Below, in pieces: positions 1 through 10,167 of a DNA stretch of 64,000 nt. The position numbers and the translations under genes are program-made. Under the pieces are notes generated by a model. It searched no databases, had not been told where the DNA came from, and saw nothing but the letters and a program-made list of their open reading frames with translations. Positions within the stretch are counted from its first letter, which is position 1, and each line of letters starts with the position of its first letter. Source of the stretch: Cyanidiococcus yangmingshanensis (lineage: Eukaryota > Rhodophyta > Bangiophyceae > Cyanidiales > Cyanidiaceae); NCBI GenBank assembly GCA_013995675.1, contig VWRR01000013.1, forward strand, positions 310,001-374,000. The letters are read 5' to 3'.

Positions 1-1
1 C

Positions 2-946
2 CGCGAGCTTGACTCGCTCTTCCAGTTGGAGGACTCTTTGTTTGCGAAACCAGCGAGTGTCTCGATGGCACCTATCGAGAAGGTGATTCGGAGTGCATCT
101 CGTTTGGAGGTCAAGGCAGCTAGAGACCAGAGCATCACGCCTTCAAACATGTCATCCTCAGAGCAGCGAGGCATCGATTGCCTGCGACTGCTGCTTATCT
201 ACCTGCTTTTGTCACCCACGGGCGTATCGCAAGCCAAACTAGAAGAGTACCGGCGTCTGCTAGACGCCTGTGGCTGTCCAACGGAGGCAATCGATTACGT
301 GATTCGACAACGGGCTGCCACGTTGCGGCCTACGCAGCAGCTTGAGCATCCAAGAGACAGGGGCGAACAGTCACCCACTCGCCAAGGGAGTGCGAGCATG
401 ATCTCCCGTCTGGGAACGGCAGCTGGTGGCGGCAAGGATATGTTTGAGTCGCTCGTGAATCGTGTCTATGAGCATGGCCACAAGGGCCTCATGCAGCTTG
501 CCAGCACTGTGAAGGGCCTCATACCCACGTCACGAAGCAGCATCGTTACCCGAGTCGTAGACACATGGATGCAGCATCCATCTGTCGAGGGCACGTCGAG
601 TGCGCCAGTAACAGCACGAGACATCGAGCTCTCCTCGGGGCCGGTCGATGCACTGGCGTCACTGTTGCTGGATCCGTTGGTGGCTCGTGACGGTCGCGGC
701 TCCGAACGATCTGCATCGCCGCCCAGTCTGCCTTTCACTGAGGCGATCGTGTTCATGGTGGGCGGTGGCAACTTTGTTGAATGGGAAAACCTGACAGCCC
801 ACATACACGGAGAGCGACAGCTTATTTACGGCACTACAGAGATGCTTTCGCCGGAGACGTTTGTGAAGGAGCTTGCGGCGGCTGTAAGGCCACCTTCGCC
901 GCTGAATGGCAGCCATGTCGATGCAGGAAACGCCAAGGCCGCTTGA
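2..946 (+). CDS. SLY1: SLY1/SCFD1-type Sec1/Munc18 protein, C-terminal part (5' end outside window)
   Basis: This is the last ~314 residues of a Sec1/Munc18 (SM) family protein; the frame is already open at the left edge, so the gene starts upstream. The C-terminal block has the SM signature of a hydrophobic strand followed by a glycine triplet (FMVGGGNFVEWENL), then RQLIYGTTEMLSPETFVKEL, as in Sly1. A helical segment near residues 50-70 (LRLLLIYLLL) fits SM domain 3. In this family Sly1 binds syntaxin-5-type SNAREs and promotes ER-to-Golgi membrane fusion in the cytosol. The middle (about residues 100-130) is low-complexity and probably a disordered loop. VPS45, VPS33 or Sec1 are less likely because the GGGNFVEW and YGTTE wording is Sly1-like. 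It converges on the cyclophilin gene, with about 0.8 kb between the two ends. Confidence 0.85.
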   Translation, partial: RELDSLFQLEDSLFAKPASVSMAPIEKVIRSASRLEVKAARDQSITPSNMSSSEQRGIDCLRLLLIYLLLSPTGVSQAKLEEYRRLLDACGCPTEAIDYVIRQRAATLRPTQQLEHPRDRGEQSPTRQGSASMISRLGTAAGGGKDMFESLVNRVYEHGHKGLMQLASTVKGLIPTSRSSIVTRVVDTWMQHPSVEGTSSAPVTARDIELSSGPVDALASLLLDPLVARDGRGSERSASPPSLPFTEAIVFMVGGGNFVEWENLTAHIHGERQLIYGTTEMLSPETFVKELAAAVRPPSPLNGSHVDAGNAKAA

Positions 947-1773
947 CGTAGGGGAATGCTCTTGCGTACGCCTTCAATCCATGGAAGTATCTTCCAGATT
1001 TTGGTAGATAGTCTTGCCACAATTTCATACGTTACTTTGATGGCATTCATGGGTTGCGTACATCGCTCCGATCACCATTTGAAGGCGTTCAACCATCGCT
1101 CTGCGAAGATCGTACTGAGCATCGGTGATCGAGTGATTTTCATCGCAGTAAGCTGAACAACTGCCCGAAATCGAGCCTTCATAAAATTATCTATCGCATG
1201 CCCGATTTGACGCCCGTGGACCATGTCCTAGTTCGTCGCTCATTTACCCTTTCCGACAAATGGGGCGCGAGATATCGTGCTCTTCAAAGTTCCCTCGTTC
1301 GGACAGGTGCTGTAAAGCACCAATGACTTGCTCCATCTAGAGTGATTCCGCTCCACCGTTTACACGCACAGGCGATCGCAGGTCTCTTATTCAATCCAGC
1401 TTATCGACAGACCGTTATGTCGATGCATTTTGCGTACCGATTCCGAAGTGAGCGATCTGCGTGTTCAATAAGACCTGGGAAATAATACGATGAAATCCGA
1501 AACAAACGTTGCGCCTCCATTTCGGCTATGTTCTCCATCCTTGCCTCTTCCAAGCCATCGATATGTTCCGCGTCGAGATTGTATACGATTCACAGGGTTG
1601 CAGAATCGCCCTCAGCACGCTGAGCACTGTCTTTACAGAATTATATCTCTCTGGCCCGACGCCGACATGGCCGACGAAGTTTGGCACGCCGGAAACCCCC
1701 CAAAGATTACGTACCTTAGGCAAACAAGTGCTTTCCATACCATTTTTAAGTACTCATTCGATATTCACTGGGT
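947..1773. other. Intergenic region between convergent SLY1 and cyclophilin genes
   Basis: About 830 bases between two converging stop codons. It holds only short open frames (under 100 codons) on both strands with no recognisable motif. I see no tRNA or obvious structured RNA. Confidence 0.5.
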
Positions 1774-2494
1774 CTAGATCGTTCCACAAGACTCGATCTT
1801 CACCTCGCGGATCGGGCGGTCGCCTCTACCCGTCGGATTCTGTTCGATTTTTCGAGCAACATCCATACCCTCCAAAATCTTGCCAAAGACGACGTGGACG
1901 CCCGTTTAGATGACGTGTCATGTCGCCATCCAGCACGATAAACACCTGCGAGCCGTTTGTACCCGGGCCTGCATTCGCCATAGAGAGCGCTCCTGTTTCA
2001 TGGGGAATCGCAAAGTTCTCATCCTCAAAGCGATCGCCGTAAATACTCCGACCACCCGTACCGTCACCACGAGTGAAATCACCAAACTGGATGACGAAAC
2101 CAGGAATTACCCGGTGCGCAAAGCTGCCCTGATACCCAAAGCCCTTCTCTCCTGTGGAAAGGGCGCGAAAGTTCTCCGCGGTTTTTGGGACTTGGTTTCC
2201 GTACAGACCGAATACAATACGACCCGCTGGCTCACCGCCTATCGAAAAGTCAAAAAATACTTTTTGCGTGATGGTGAGATCAGCCGGGGCGGCAGCGCTG
2301 ACTACCGCAAGTCGCCGTCGATGCAGTCCGCGACATTGTCCGAGCCGGGTCGGCGACGCAAGCGTCACGCGGCTGCCCACCTTGGGCGCCGAACCTGGGC
2401 GACATGCCCCGCGCGCAACGTTCGTCTGACGCAAGGCCTGTTTCCGAAACCCGTTATTTACCCATGAGCTGATAAACGCGCTAAAGTTCTTCAT
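1774..2494 (-). CDS. Cyclophilin-type peptidyl-prolyl cis-trans isomerase with N-terminal presequence, split by one +1 frame break
   Basis: A cyclophilin domain follows an N-terminal extension of ~80 residues that is rich in Arg, Ser and Ala and poor in acids, which suggests import into the plastid or possibly the mitochondrion. Visible family motifs are [15 protein letters not shown], the catalytic-site block [24 protein letters not shown], and [16 protein letters not shown]. The usual FF of the QFFI motif is VF here. Cyclophilins catalyse proline isomerisation in folding proteins. The frame that carries the start runs out of homology after HLNGR; the next base frame continues exactly with [18 protein letters not shown] and ends in ESCGTI-stop at 1774-1776. 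One extra base near 1896-1897 (a GG pair on + strand) explains this. The first ATG in frame is at 2494; a TTG six bases upstream is not needed. The family call is firm; the compartment is inferred. Confidence 0.85.
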
Positions 2495-3397
2495 GATCAA
2501 AGGTTCTAAGAAGGTGTCGAGTGCTCCTGAGTCTAACCCCTAGGCGCCAAAGATACGCGAGCGCGACGTAGTGGTGCGGCGGCCCATCTATCACCAGCGC
2601 GCCGCTGATCCGCAATCGCGCAGGGGTTGTCTGTAGCGATAGCCGCGCTCTTCGAGATCTCCTCGATTCGGGTCGGGGTCGCAGTCACCCGTCCCTTACA
2701 CAAACGCGTTTTCCTACGAAGCACGTGATGACGTTTGTTTGGCTCACATGCAGCCCCAACAATATTTGTGTGCAATCTGCGTGATGGACGTAGAGCGTCT
2801 AGAGTTCAGGCTGCTGAGGCATTGTCACACGAACCTGAAAACCTGATGCGATCCGCTATCGCGCCAAGATGAAGCATAACGCTTTGGTGCGTGCAGCCAT
2901 CCAGGCGATTCAGTGTCGTGCGAAAGCGACCAGAAACAATCCCTTATGAGGATGTATTTCGCAGCGCTGAATGGCCAACATCCAACCACGCGGATCCCGC
3001 ACGGGACGTGTCCCTGGCGCTGCGGATGTGGTGGGTGGCACAAGATCGGCTGCGGGCTCGGGATCTGCAGCAGCCTGCCGGCGGCCCTGAATACGGGACG
3101 CGCTCCATCACGCGGGGCCGTCGTTCGCGGGGCCGACACGCTTGGCGCATTGCGGGCGACAGCATCCGTGTCCCCGGCACGCATTCGCTGGGATTTCGGT
3201 CAATGCGTGCGGGTGCGTCGTGGAAACGTTCGCGCGGGTGTTTCTAGCACCGATATAGCGCTCGCTATTGTGTCCGTGAGTGTTGCTCTCTAACTTGAAG
3301 CAAACCTTTCCGGACCGATTGTCCAAGAATTTTTCCCGTTCATGCCGCTGAGGAGGTGTTTGAGTTGGTGCACGGTTTGGAGTGTTCCGGCAAAGGC
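2495..3397. other. Intergenic region, divergent promoters of cyclophilin and the 3.4 kb gene
   Basis: About 900 bases between two divergently starting genes. Several overlapping open frames of 75-160 codons exist on both strands near 2.8-3.3 kb, but none shows a domain, and they are mutually antisense as expected for high-GC noise. I see no RNA gene. Confidence 0.45.
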
Positions 3398-4843
3398 ATG
3401 ACTTCGGTGCCGTCCAGCGAAGGCAACGGCGCGGAAGCGCCTGGCGAGTCGGCGATGGCGCTCGCTGTGCGCCAACGTCGTCATGCCGTGAAAGCGAGGC
3501 AGGAGCGAGAGGAGCATGAACGACAGATACGTGAAGCAGAGCTGGAGAAGGAACGGGAACGTCGTCGGCGCTCTGGGGCACACCGCCACGCCCTCTCCCT
3601 GAACATGCACGCGCGCTTTATTGAGCGTCGAAACCGTGACGTGGTCTGGGGTCAGGATGCCCAGGGTATGCTGAACAGGAAACGTTTAAGGCAGCTGCAG
3701 CACCGCTTGATAACTCAGACGCCACCGTTTGGCACGCTGGAATACTATGAGTATATGAAGCAGCGAGAGGATCCTCTGCTTGCCTTGATCAGTGTCCGAG
3801 TGGCACCCGCTGAGGCTCGTGCGGAACGCAGACGCTGGGCTCGTGCGTTGCGCGCACGGCCTGCACCGCTGAGCTCCGTGCGTTGTCGAATGTCGTTGGC
3901 TAATGATATGGACGATGTGAGCAGCTGCGGGGTTGCTGCCATGTCTCTTCCGCTTGGCGCACCGGAAAACATGGGAGATTATGAATTCTACTGCCGTCTA
4001 CTGGCATGGCGTGAACTGACTCAGATATCTGACGCTCGTCGCGAAGTCTGCTTCAGACAAAATCAGCTACGCGTCGCGCTGGATCAGGAACTGACCCTTC
4101 TAGAGCAGGACTATGCGGCGGCCCGGCAGCATCTTTCGCGGATTGTGCTGGCGTTAAATGCAGCAAAGCAAGCGGAGGCTGAATCAAAGGTCCTTGCCTT
4201 GATGGGATCGAATGGATGTTCTGCATCAAAAGGAGCTAAGATGTATGTCAGAGGCTCGAATGCCAATCGGAGCAATGTCGGTGCGGAAAGTTCAGCTAGC
4301 TATGAAGCGCTGATGAGTACGCTGCCACCGTACCTCCTACGGCTGTTCCGTGGCGGGCATGCACCGGCTACGCGCACTCGACGCGGTCGCAACGGCGGCT
4401 CAGCAGCCGGACATTTTGCCTTGAGCGACGCCGGTAGTGCTGCCGGTGACTTGAACGGCGTCGTTTCGAATAACAGGACGAGTGGTGCAGCCAACAACGG
4501 TGCTGCAGGCGCTACCGGAGAGACGCCAGCTATTGTAACACCTTCCGATGCCGAGGTGTGGATACCAATCACTACACCAGGGATGATGTTGTCCGAGAGT
4601 GTACGATCCCTTGCGATGCCGCCGGTGCGTGCCCCAGCGAGTTGGCTTCGTTCGAGCGCGCTCATAGGACTCGTAGCATCGGGTTCGTTTATGCCAGAGA
4701 CTACTGAGACAGCTGTAGAAGAGCAACCACGGATTAGGGTCGCGCTAGATGCTCCTGAAATTCAGCGCGATATGCGACAAGTTACGAACGGAATTCGCTC
4801 CCTGGAGCGTGCTCGGAAGCAAAACCAGGAAGGTAAATCCTGA
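3398..4843 (+). CDS. Unrecognised protein with basic coiled coil (481 aa)
   Basis: A single uninterrupted frame of 481 codons from the first ATG; an in-frame GTG 42 bases upstream is a poorer start. The N-terminal third (about residues 20-90) is a highly charged helix dominated by Arg, Glu and Lys (QEREEHERQIREAELEKERE), typical of a coiled coil. A second helical stretch rich in Gln, Leu and Ala lies near residues 205-265 (FRQNQLRVALDQELTLLEQD). The region 290-400 is low-complexity (Gly, Ala, Asn, Ser) and likely disordered. The tail (about 440-475) again looks helical and charged. I recognise no catalytic domain. A chromatin or RNA-associated scaffold is possible but is only a guess from composition. 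Length and lack of interruption support a real gene. Confidence 0.65.
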   Translation: MTSVPSSEGNGAEAPGESAMALAVRQRRHAVKARQEREEHERQIREAELEKERERRRRSGAHRHALSLNMHARFIERRNRDVVWGQDAQGMLNRKRLRQLQHRLITQTPPFGTLEYYEYMKQREDPLLALISVRVAPAEARAERRRWARALRARPAPLSSVRCRMSLANDMDDVSSCGVAAMSLPLGAPENMGDYEFYCRLLAWRELTQISDARREVCFRQNQLRVALDQELTLLEQDYAAARQHLSRIVLALNAAKQAEAESKVLALMGSNGCSASKGAKMYVRGSNANRSNVGAESSASYEALMSTLPPYLLRLFRGGHAPATRTRRGRNGGSAAGHFALSDAGSAAGDLNGVVSNNRTSGAANNGAAGATGETPAIVTPSDAEVWIPITTPGMMLSESVRSLAMPPVRAPASWLRSSALIGLVASGSFMPETTETAVEEQPRIRVALDAPEIQRDMRQVTNGIRSLERARKQNQEGKS

Positions 4844-5203
4844 GTTGAGCAATCGGTAGGCCCTTTCAAGAGCCGCCGCTACATTTTTGAAGACCGCAGC
4901 GGTCTGCGGCGAGACGATCATAGAGAGAAAATCCTCGAAATATGCTTCTTCCCGTCCAGTCAAAGGCCTCGCGGAGCACGATACGCTTGAGCATTCACGC
5001 CGAGCTGTATGCAATGGCAATCCATATGGAGATCCAAATTGCAAGTTTGAGTGATTTCTCCTCCTTTCTGAAGCTGCTGTCCCTCTAAACGCATCGCGCA
5101 GTGCGATATCGAGGGCTGGAACGAATGCCCTCGACACGAAAACGCGATCCAGAAGGCTCTGTTCGAGCTTGATGCGCTCCTGTCGGTTTCTGACTCGGAA
5201 TGA
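4745..5203 (-). CDS. Possible small unrecognised protein, no ATG start seen
   Basis: An open frame of ~150 codons antisense to and overlapping the end of the preceding + strand gene by about 100 bases. The first part (RQERIKLEQSLLDRVFVSRA, then FVPALDIALRDAF) and the middle (EEAYFEDFLSMIVSPQTAAV) read like amphipathic helices. There is a TGA at 5204-5206 immediately upstream and no ATG in frame; the only internal start-like codon is a GTG at 5137. It could be the 3' part of a gene whose 5' part is in another frame, or chance. I recognise no family. Confidence 0.2.
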   Translation of the reverse strand, partial: SFRVRNRQERIKLEQSLLDRVFVSRAFVPALDIALRDAFRGTAASERRRNHSNLQFGSPYGLPLHTARRECSSVSCSARPLTGREEAYFEDFLSMIVSPQTAAVFKNVAAALERAYRLLNSGFTFLVLLPSTLQGANSVRNLSHIALNFRSI

Positions 5204-5598
5204 TCACGTTTCGAGCCACGGAAACAAACCGCAGGAGCCGACTTGTTCTTTCAATCCCCGGTCTCGTTGTTGTGAACGTATCGATTCCGGCGAAAGAGAA
5301 GTCATCGCTGGATCTTCAGACGCGCTTGCGCATGCCTGCAACACCATGCTGCTTTTCACCGGCCGCATTGATCCATGCTTCAGGGAATTTGAAATTCGAC
5401 AGCGTCGAATCCATCCGCCATATCTCTACCGTTTCAACAGGTTCGGCGTCTGTGAGGGCGCTACAGATGAACGTGTGGAGGCCCCCGATGGCGCTCACCC
5501 GAGACCGACGCTCCGCTTTGTACGAAAGAGCGAATGCTGGAACCATCGGGTCGCGTTTCTAACGATCCATGGCCTTCGTCAAAATCATGGGACATACA
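5204..5598. other. Intergenic region downstream of ARP4
   Basis: About 400 bases. A 76-codon minus-strand frame (5316-5546, ATG at 5546) and longer plus-strand frames exist but show no family signature. Nothing is supported. Confidence 0.35.
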
Positions 5599-7147
5599 TT
5601 ATGGGCATCGCTTTTGTACAAGTGTTACGCCGCTCTCTAGGTACTCGGCTCGCGAAAACCAATTCTGTTGAAACTCTACAAAGGTGGCCAGTATTGATCC
5701 CCCGGTCCAAGCCATGTACTTGCGCTCCATTGGGTTCGCCGCGGCATGAACTCTTGATCGACTGTGGTAAAAATACAGTTCTGTCTGCAGTCGATCAGAA
5801 AGCCCAGGCAGTACCGACGAGCCACCAGTCAGGACCACACCAGCGAACATTTCGCGATGCTGGGCACCTTCACAGCGCCGAATCGCGTCTGCAACCATCC
5901 CGGCAATGCCCTTGCTCGTCGAGGGACCGCGCTCGCGTTCACGAATAGTAGGCCAGAAAAGGGCGATCTTCTTTGAGGGTGCGTGCATGAGGTAGTGTCT
6001 GGAAGAGCAATTCAGCAGGACGATATCGTTCTTGACCAATGGAGACCTGTGTGCCGTCAGGAAGTTCATAGGTGATCGGCGGCATATTCGGGTCCGCTCG
6101 TGGCTCTGTGTCAGGGACGTTTTCTTTCGCAGGAGCAGAAGCCGCAGCATCGGGGTCGATCTCGCTGTCCGAAGAGTCCGCCACCGGACCCAGTTCGCGG
6201 TCCACGCAACAGATATGGTGCTTGAAGTCCTCGGCAACCTCGAGGCGGGCAAAATCAGCGTAACTTCGGGTTATATCACGAACATCCAACAGCTCTAAAT
6301 GATACTCTGCGCGCTTCTCTAGAGTCTCTTCCTCTGCACTCCCTGACGCGGAGGAGGTTGCACGAAACAGGTCGACTTGGTCGTCTGCGTCACTGCTGTC
6401 GTCTGAGCTGGCTGCGGTCGAGAGCTCCGCCGCAGATCGCTTCCGTTGTGGAGCTCTGTGCCCATCTATTCCACTTCCCAGCGTTGTTCTTCGAAATGCA
6501 TAGGCTGGCTGGATGGCCTCTAGCCCGCCGAGTAGTTCCGCTGCTGCTCGCGTGATCGCGTTCCCGCCAGCCACTCGACTTCGTAGCACAGACGGTTTGA
6601 TAACATTGCCTTCCAATACTGGAGCGGCTGTGACGCCACTCGCGCCACAGTCAAGCACGAGTCCGGTGTGGCGCCCTGCTGAAACGCACGCCAGTGCTGC
6701 GCTGCGACCGAAATAAACCGCTGGAACGCTGTATTTTTCGAAAAGAACTTGACAGAGTTCTTCTCGGGGTCTCTTCGGATTGTGGCTCGGTTCGACGACG
6801 AGGAGTGCATGATCTTCAGGGAAAACCCCCAAGCGCTGATAGGTATAGTCTAAAAGCCCTTCAAAGGCGGCCCAATCATGAATAATACCGTCTTCATCAA
6901 ACGCTGATCGAACCTCTAGGAAACGCACTCTGTCGGCGCTCCCCAAAAGGTTCTCGTAGCCCACCACTGAACCACTTCCCAAGGACTTCGTTGCTGCATC
7001 ATCCGCACTGACAGCGTCACCAACGTAGCATCCAACCGCCGAAGGGAAAAGATACTGTGGCAAGTCGGCTCCCGCAAACCCCGCTTTGGTAAGGCGGCTT
7101 CCGGCGTCAAGGACCACAGCGGGCACAGTCTGCGTAGACACAAACAT
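5599..7147 (-). CDS. ARP4: Actin-related protein 4 (BAF53/Arp4-type), split by one +1 frame break
   Basis: The N-terminus has the actin phosphate-1 motif VVLDAGSRLTKAGFAGAD, the middle has GLVLDCGASGVTAAPVLEG, and the C-terminus has GVVLTGGSSVLPGLSDRL, then WTGGSILATFVEFQQNW and the final QKRCP expected of Arp4/BAF53. Arp4 is a nuclear actin-like subunit of INO80, SWR1 and NuA4-type chromatin remodelling and acetylase complexes. A long acidic, Ser/Asp-rich insertion (about residues 215-340) is larger than in yeast or human. The first frame covers residues 1-402 and ends just after FLAYYS; homology resumes in the +1 frame with RERERGPSTSKGIAGM. The break lies at about 5939-5970, possibly right at the TGA. 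ATG at 7147 is preceded by a 218-bp gap shared with the divergent MTNA gene. Confidence 0.87.
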
Positions 7148-7365
7148 GTGTAGGCTGCTGGTCTACAAAAGACAACACTGAAACACCTTTAGAGGCTCCT
7201 CGCTGCCTTTTCGGTCCAGAGTGCCGACAACAGCGGAGTTACTGCGTATGGTGCGGTGACCAGCGCTCGTCGTAGAAAGACTTTGACTGGCGCGAGCAAC
7301 TGGACGGTTTCTCTAGGCCAACTCGCCGGGCGCATAGTGTTTCTCTTTTCGGCCATGTTTAAAGG

Positions 7366-8484
7366 ATGGGTGCTGTCGACCCTTACTACGCCTTCAAGTG
7401 GGTTGATGGATCTGATCTGGAATGTGCGGGATACCTGTCGGTGCTAGATCAACGCCTGCTCCCTCACAAACTTCATTATTTGGACCTGACAGAGTACTGC
7501 CAAGTGGCTGACGCGATTCGAGACATGGTCGTGCGTGGCGCCCCAGCCATAGGCGCAGTCGCAGCATATGGCTATGTATTGGGCCTACGACAAGGTGAGT
7601 CAGCTGATCAGGTCTATCGAACGCTCTGTGCAAGTCGCCCGACAGCAGTGAACCTGCAGTGGGCGTTGGATCGCCTTCGCGCACTGCACGAACCCGACTG
7701 GAAGCGTTTACTTGCTCACGTTCATGGGATGGTGGCCCATGAACGAGAGGTAAATAAAAGGATTGCAGAAAATGGTGCAAAAGAAATTCTAGCATATTGG
7801 AATAAGCGTTCTGGAAAAGGCTCAAGCAGAACGCTTCATGTGCTGCATCACTGCAACACGGGGACGCTGGCCACCGCTGGCGGCGGAACGGCACTCGGTG
7901 TTATTCGTTCTCTCCATGCGCTCCATAAAAACCTCGTGGTGCACGTCAATGAGACTCGACCGCGTTTACAGGGCGCACGCTTAACCTGTTGGGAGCTAAG
8001 CCAGTGGGGAATCCCGCATGAGCTCTCCGTGGACGCAGTGGCGCCTCTCCTGATGGCTCAGGGACGAGTGGATATCGTCACCGTTGGGGCCGACCGCATC
8101 GCTGCTGACGGCTCTACAGCGAACAAGGTAGGCACCTACATGTGTGCAGTATCAGCGCAGTATCATAACGTTCCGTTCTTTGTCTGCGCTCCGTGCAACA
8201 CTATTGACTTGAAAACACCCACCGGAGCTGAAATTCTGATCGAGCAACGGAGCGCAACCGAGGTACTGAATCCGCTTGAGGGTCCGCCAGAGACCTGGTT
8301 CGCTCCACAGCAAACCTCAGTATACAATCCTGCTTTTGACATCACTCCCCCCGAATTAATTACCGGAGGTATTGTTACTGAAGTTGGTATCATTCGATTA
8401 CGTACAAGTGACGATCCCGCACCAAGTATCGCCGAGCAACTGCAGCGGCTAGAGCTGGGCCACGCGCATCATACAGCGATATGA
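7366..8484 (+). CDS. MTNA: Methylthioribose-1-phosphate isomerase (eIF2B-alpha/MtnA family)
   Basis: One intact frame of 372 residues, the usual length for MtnA. Family motifs in order: DMVVRGAPAIGAVAAYGYVL (substrate phosphate region), HHCNTGTLATAGGGTALGVI containing the catalytic Cys, HVNETRPRLQGARLTCWEL, and GADRIAADGSTANKVGTY containing the catalytic Asp. The enzyme converts 5-methylthioribose-1-phosphate to methylthioribulose-1-phosphate in the methionine salvage cycle, in the cytosol. Methylthioadenosine, a by-product of the aminopropyltransferase encoded near 29.7 kb, feeds this cycle, although the two genes are not linked. ATG at 7366 starts directly before the conserved N-terminal region, so no targeting peptide is seen. 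eIF2B subunits are excluded by the Cys and Asp motifs. Confidence 0.95.
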   Translation: MGAVDPYYAFKWVDGSDLECAGYLSVLDQRLLPHKLHYLDLTEYCQVADAIRDMVVRGAPAIGAVAAYGYVLGLRQGESADQVYRTLCASRPTAVNLQWALDRLRALHEPDWKRLLAHVHGMVAHEREVNKRIAENGAKEILAYWNKRSGKGSSRTLHVLHHCNTGTLATAGGGTALGVIRSLHALHKNLVVHVNETRPRLQGARLTCWELSQWGIPHELSVDAVAPLLMAQGRVDIVTVGADRIAADGSTANKVGTYMCAVSAQYHNVPFFVCAPCNTIDLKTPTGAEILIEQRSATEVLNPLEGPPETWFAPQQTSVYNPAFDITPPELITGGIVTEVGIIRLRTSDDPAPSIAEQLQRLELGHAHHTAI

Positions 8485-9096
8485 GCAGCAGAGACCGGCG
8501 AAACACAGCGACCAACAGTATGTCCTGTAGCTGGTTTCTCCATACTTGGTTGACTCGGGTCGGTGTGATTGTACGTTCACTCGGACACACTGCTGGATTT
8601 TCGTCCCGCGCACAAACTTGCACAAAAGGTACGCATGATACCGAGGGATATGATCGGCGCTCTGAGAATCGAGTCATCCTTCGTAGAACGTGCCTCTGTA
8701 TGGATTGAGATCGCTCGCGAATCATTCATGGCTTGGACTAGTCGAGCACTGAACGCTGAAAGCCCAGACGCGACCTCATGTTCCGTAAAGAATGGCTCAA
8801 GATGGCCACGGACATGATCACCGAACGACCCGCAATCCGAACGCGAGTCGCTTGCGAACCACTTTTGCTGATGCGCAATGTCGATTCTCACGACAATACC
8901 CATCTAATCAGCGCGGACACACACCTCATCGATTCCAGTCTACATATCGGAGGTGACGTTGTAACGTAAACGATCTGATAAGCTGGCCGATTTGCTGCTC
9001 CAAGAATAGTCCGGAATAATCATCGCTCCGAACCGTCACAGACTTGAATCTCTAGCCGGTGGAGTCTCCGTGCCCTAGTTGTTTGCTACAAAGGCG
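8485..9096. other. Intergenic region between convergent MTNA and HSP33
   Basis: About 610 bases between converging stop codons. Only short frames under 112 codons occur, with no motif; no RNA gene is visible. Confidence 0.5.
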
Positions 9097-10167
9097 TCAC
9101 TTGTCCCGCATCAACGCTCGCGCCTCGTCTGGGCTAAGTTCATAGTACGATCCACAAAACTCACATTTTGCCTCAACTCGGTTCTGCTCCTCGAGGATCG
9201 ATTCAATCTCGTTGCGAGGCAGTAATGCAACGAGTCGACGGACTCGACTGGCGTCACAGTTACAACTGTACTTCGGTTGAACGCGATTCAGCGTCCCTTC
9301 ATCAATATCAACGATCAGCTCACGGACCATATCCAGAGCGCCCATGCCATTACGAATAAGCTGGGTCGGTGAACCGAGTCTATTCAAACGGAGCACATTT
9401 TCCTCCACGAGTTCCAACATCTGCTCCGTGGTTCCCGGGAGGAGCTGCACCAAATACCCACCGGCTGCTTGCACCTCAGCACCTCGCACAAACACACCGA
9501 GTGCTAGTGCCGACGGTATCTGTTCCGAAGTCACCAGGTAATGCAATACATCATCGGCGATTTCTCCAGTTTGAATCGCTGTTATGCCTCGATACGGATC
9601 CGGCCAAGTCGGGTGATTACGCACAACCGAGAGGAAACCCTGGCCAACTGCTCTGCCGACGTCGAGTTTCCCTGAGGCGCTCAACGGTAGCTGAACCTGG
9701 GGATCTCCTACGTACCCACGCACGCAAGCTCCCCCATCTGCTATCGCGACAACTACTTTCAGCGGGCCATCGCCACGGAACTCTAGCTGAACGGTTTCAA
9801 GATCTTTCTTTCCGCTCGCAAGGAGCAGTGCGGCGAGCAAAGCGCGCCCGAGTGCCGCTGCAGCGACGGGTGTTGCATGGTGTCGGCTCGTCGCAGCTCG
9901 CACCAGACCAGTTGCTTGAATTGCTTTCACAATAAGCTTGCGATCTTTGCTAAGACAAGAGACGAGCTCATCGCCAGGAAATGGTGTATTATCAAGTGTC
10001 GAAGGCCCCTGCTCTGTGACTGCAACGAGGGTACAGCTTTTTTGCCGAACGCACCGCGGTCGAAAGCGGAAAACTGAGTTCTTCCGCCTACCCGAGTCGT
10101 GCACCTGGTGTCGACAGCTCAGCGTCTTTTCACATAGAGGACGAATCACCCACGATGCAGTAAACAT
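9097..10167 (-). CDS. HSP33: Hsp33-type redox-regulated chaperone with presequence
   Basis: A complete 356-residue frame. The first ~55 residues (rich in Arg, Ser, Cys and Val) look like a plastid or mitochondrial targeting peptide. The Hsp33 domain then follows: KAIQATGLVRAATSRHHATP, GRALLAALLLASGKKD, and GQGFLSVVRNHPTWPDPYRG. The C-terminal zinc switch has the canonical spacing: CNC, 30 residues, then CEFC. In bacteria Hsp33 releases zinc and becomes a holdase under oxidative stress, so all four ligand cysteines being present argues that the redox switch works. In algae it is most simply a plastid protein derived from the cyanobacterial endosymbiont; that compartment is inferred. ATG at 10167. 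Confidence 0.95.
   Translation of the reverse strand: MFTASWVIRPLCEKTLSCRHQVHDSGRRKNSVFRFRPRCVRQKSCTLVAVTEQGPSTLDNTPFPGDELVSCLSKDRKLIVKAIQATGLVRAATSRHHATPVAAAALGRALLAALLLASGKKDLETVQLEFRGDGPLKVVVAIADGGACVRGYVGDPQVQLPLSASGKLDVGRAVGQGFLSVVRNHPTWPDPYRGITAIQTGEIADDVLHYLVTSEQIPSALALGVFVRGAEVQAAGGYLVQLLPGTTEQMLELVEENVLRLNRLGSPTQLIRNGMGALDMVRELIVDIDEGTLNRVQPKYSCNCDASRVRRLVALLPRNEIESILEEQNRVEAKCEFCGSYYELSPDEARALMRDK

Noticed and set aside
2825-3581. Several overlapping frames of about 75-157 codons on both strands
   Set aside because: They are mutually antisense and motif-free, as expected in moderately GC-rich DNA.
4745-7147. Treating the ARP4 halves as two genes
   Set aside because: The two frames together make one continuous actin fold in the right order, with the Arp4 C-terminal signature; a single broken frame is simpler.
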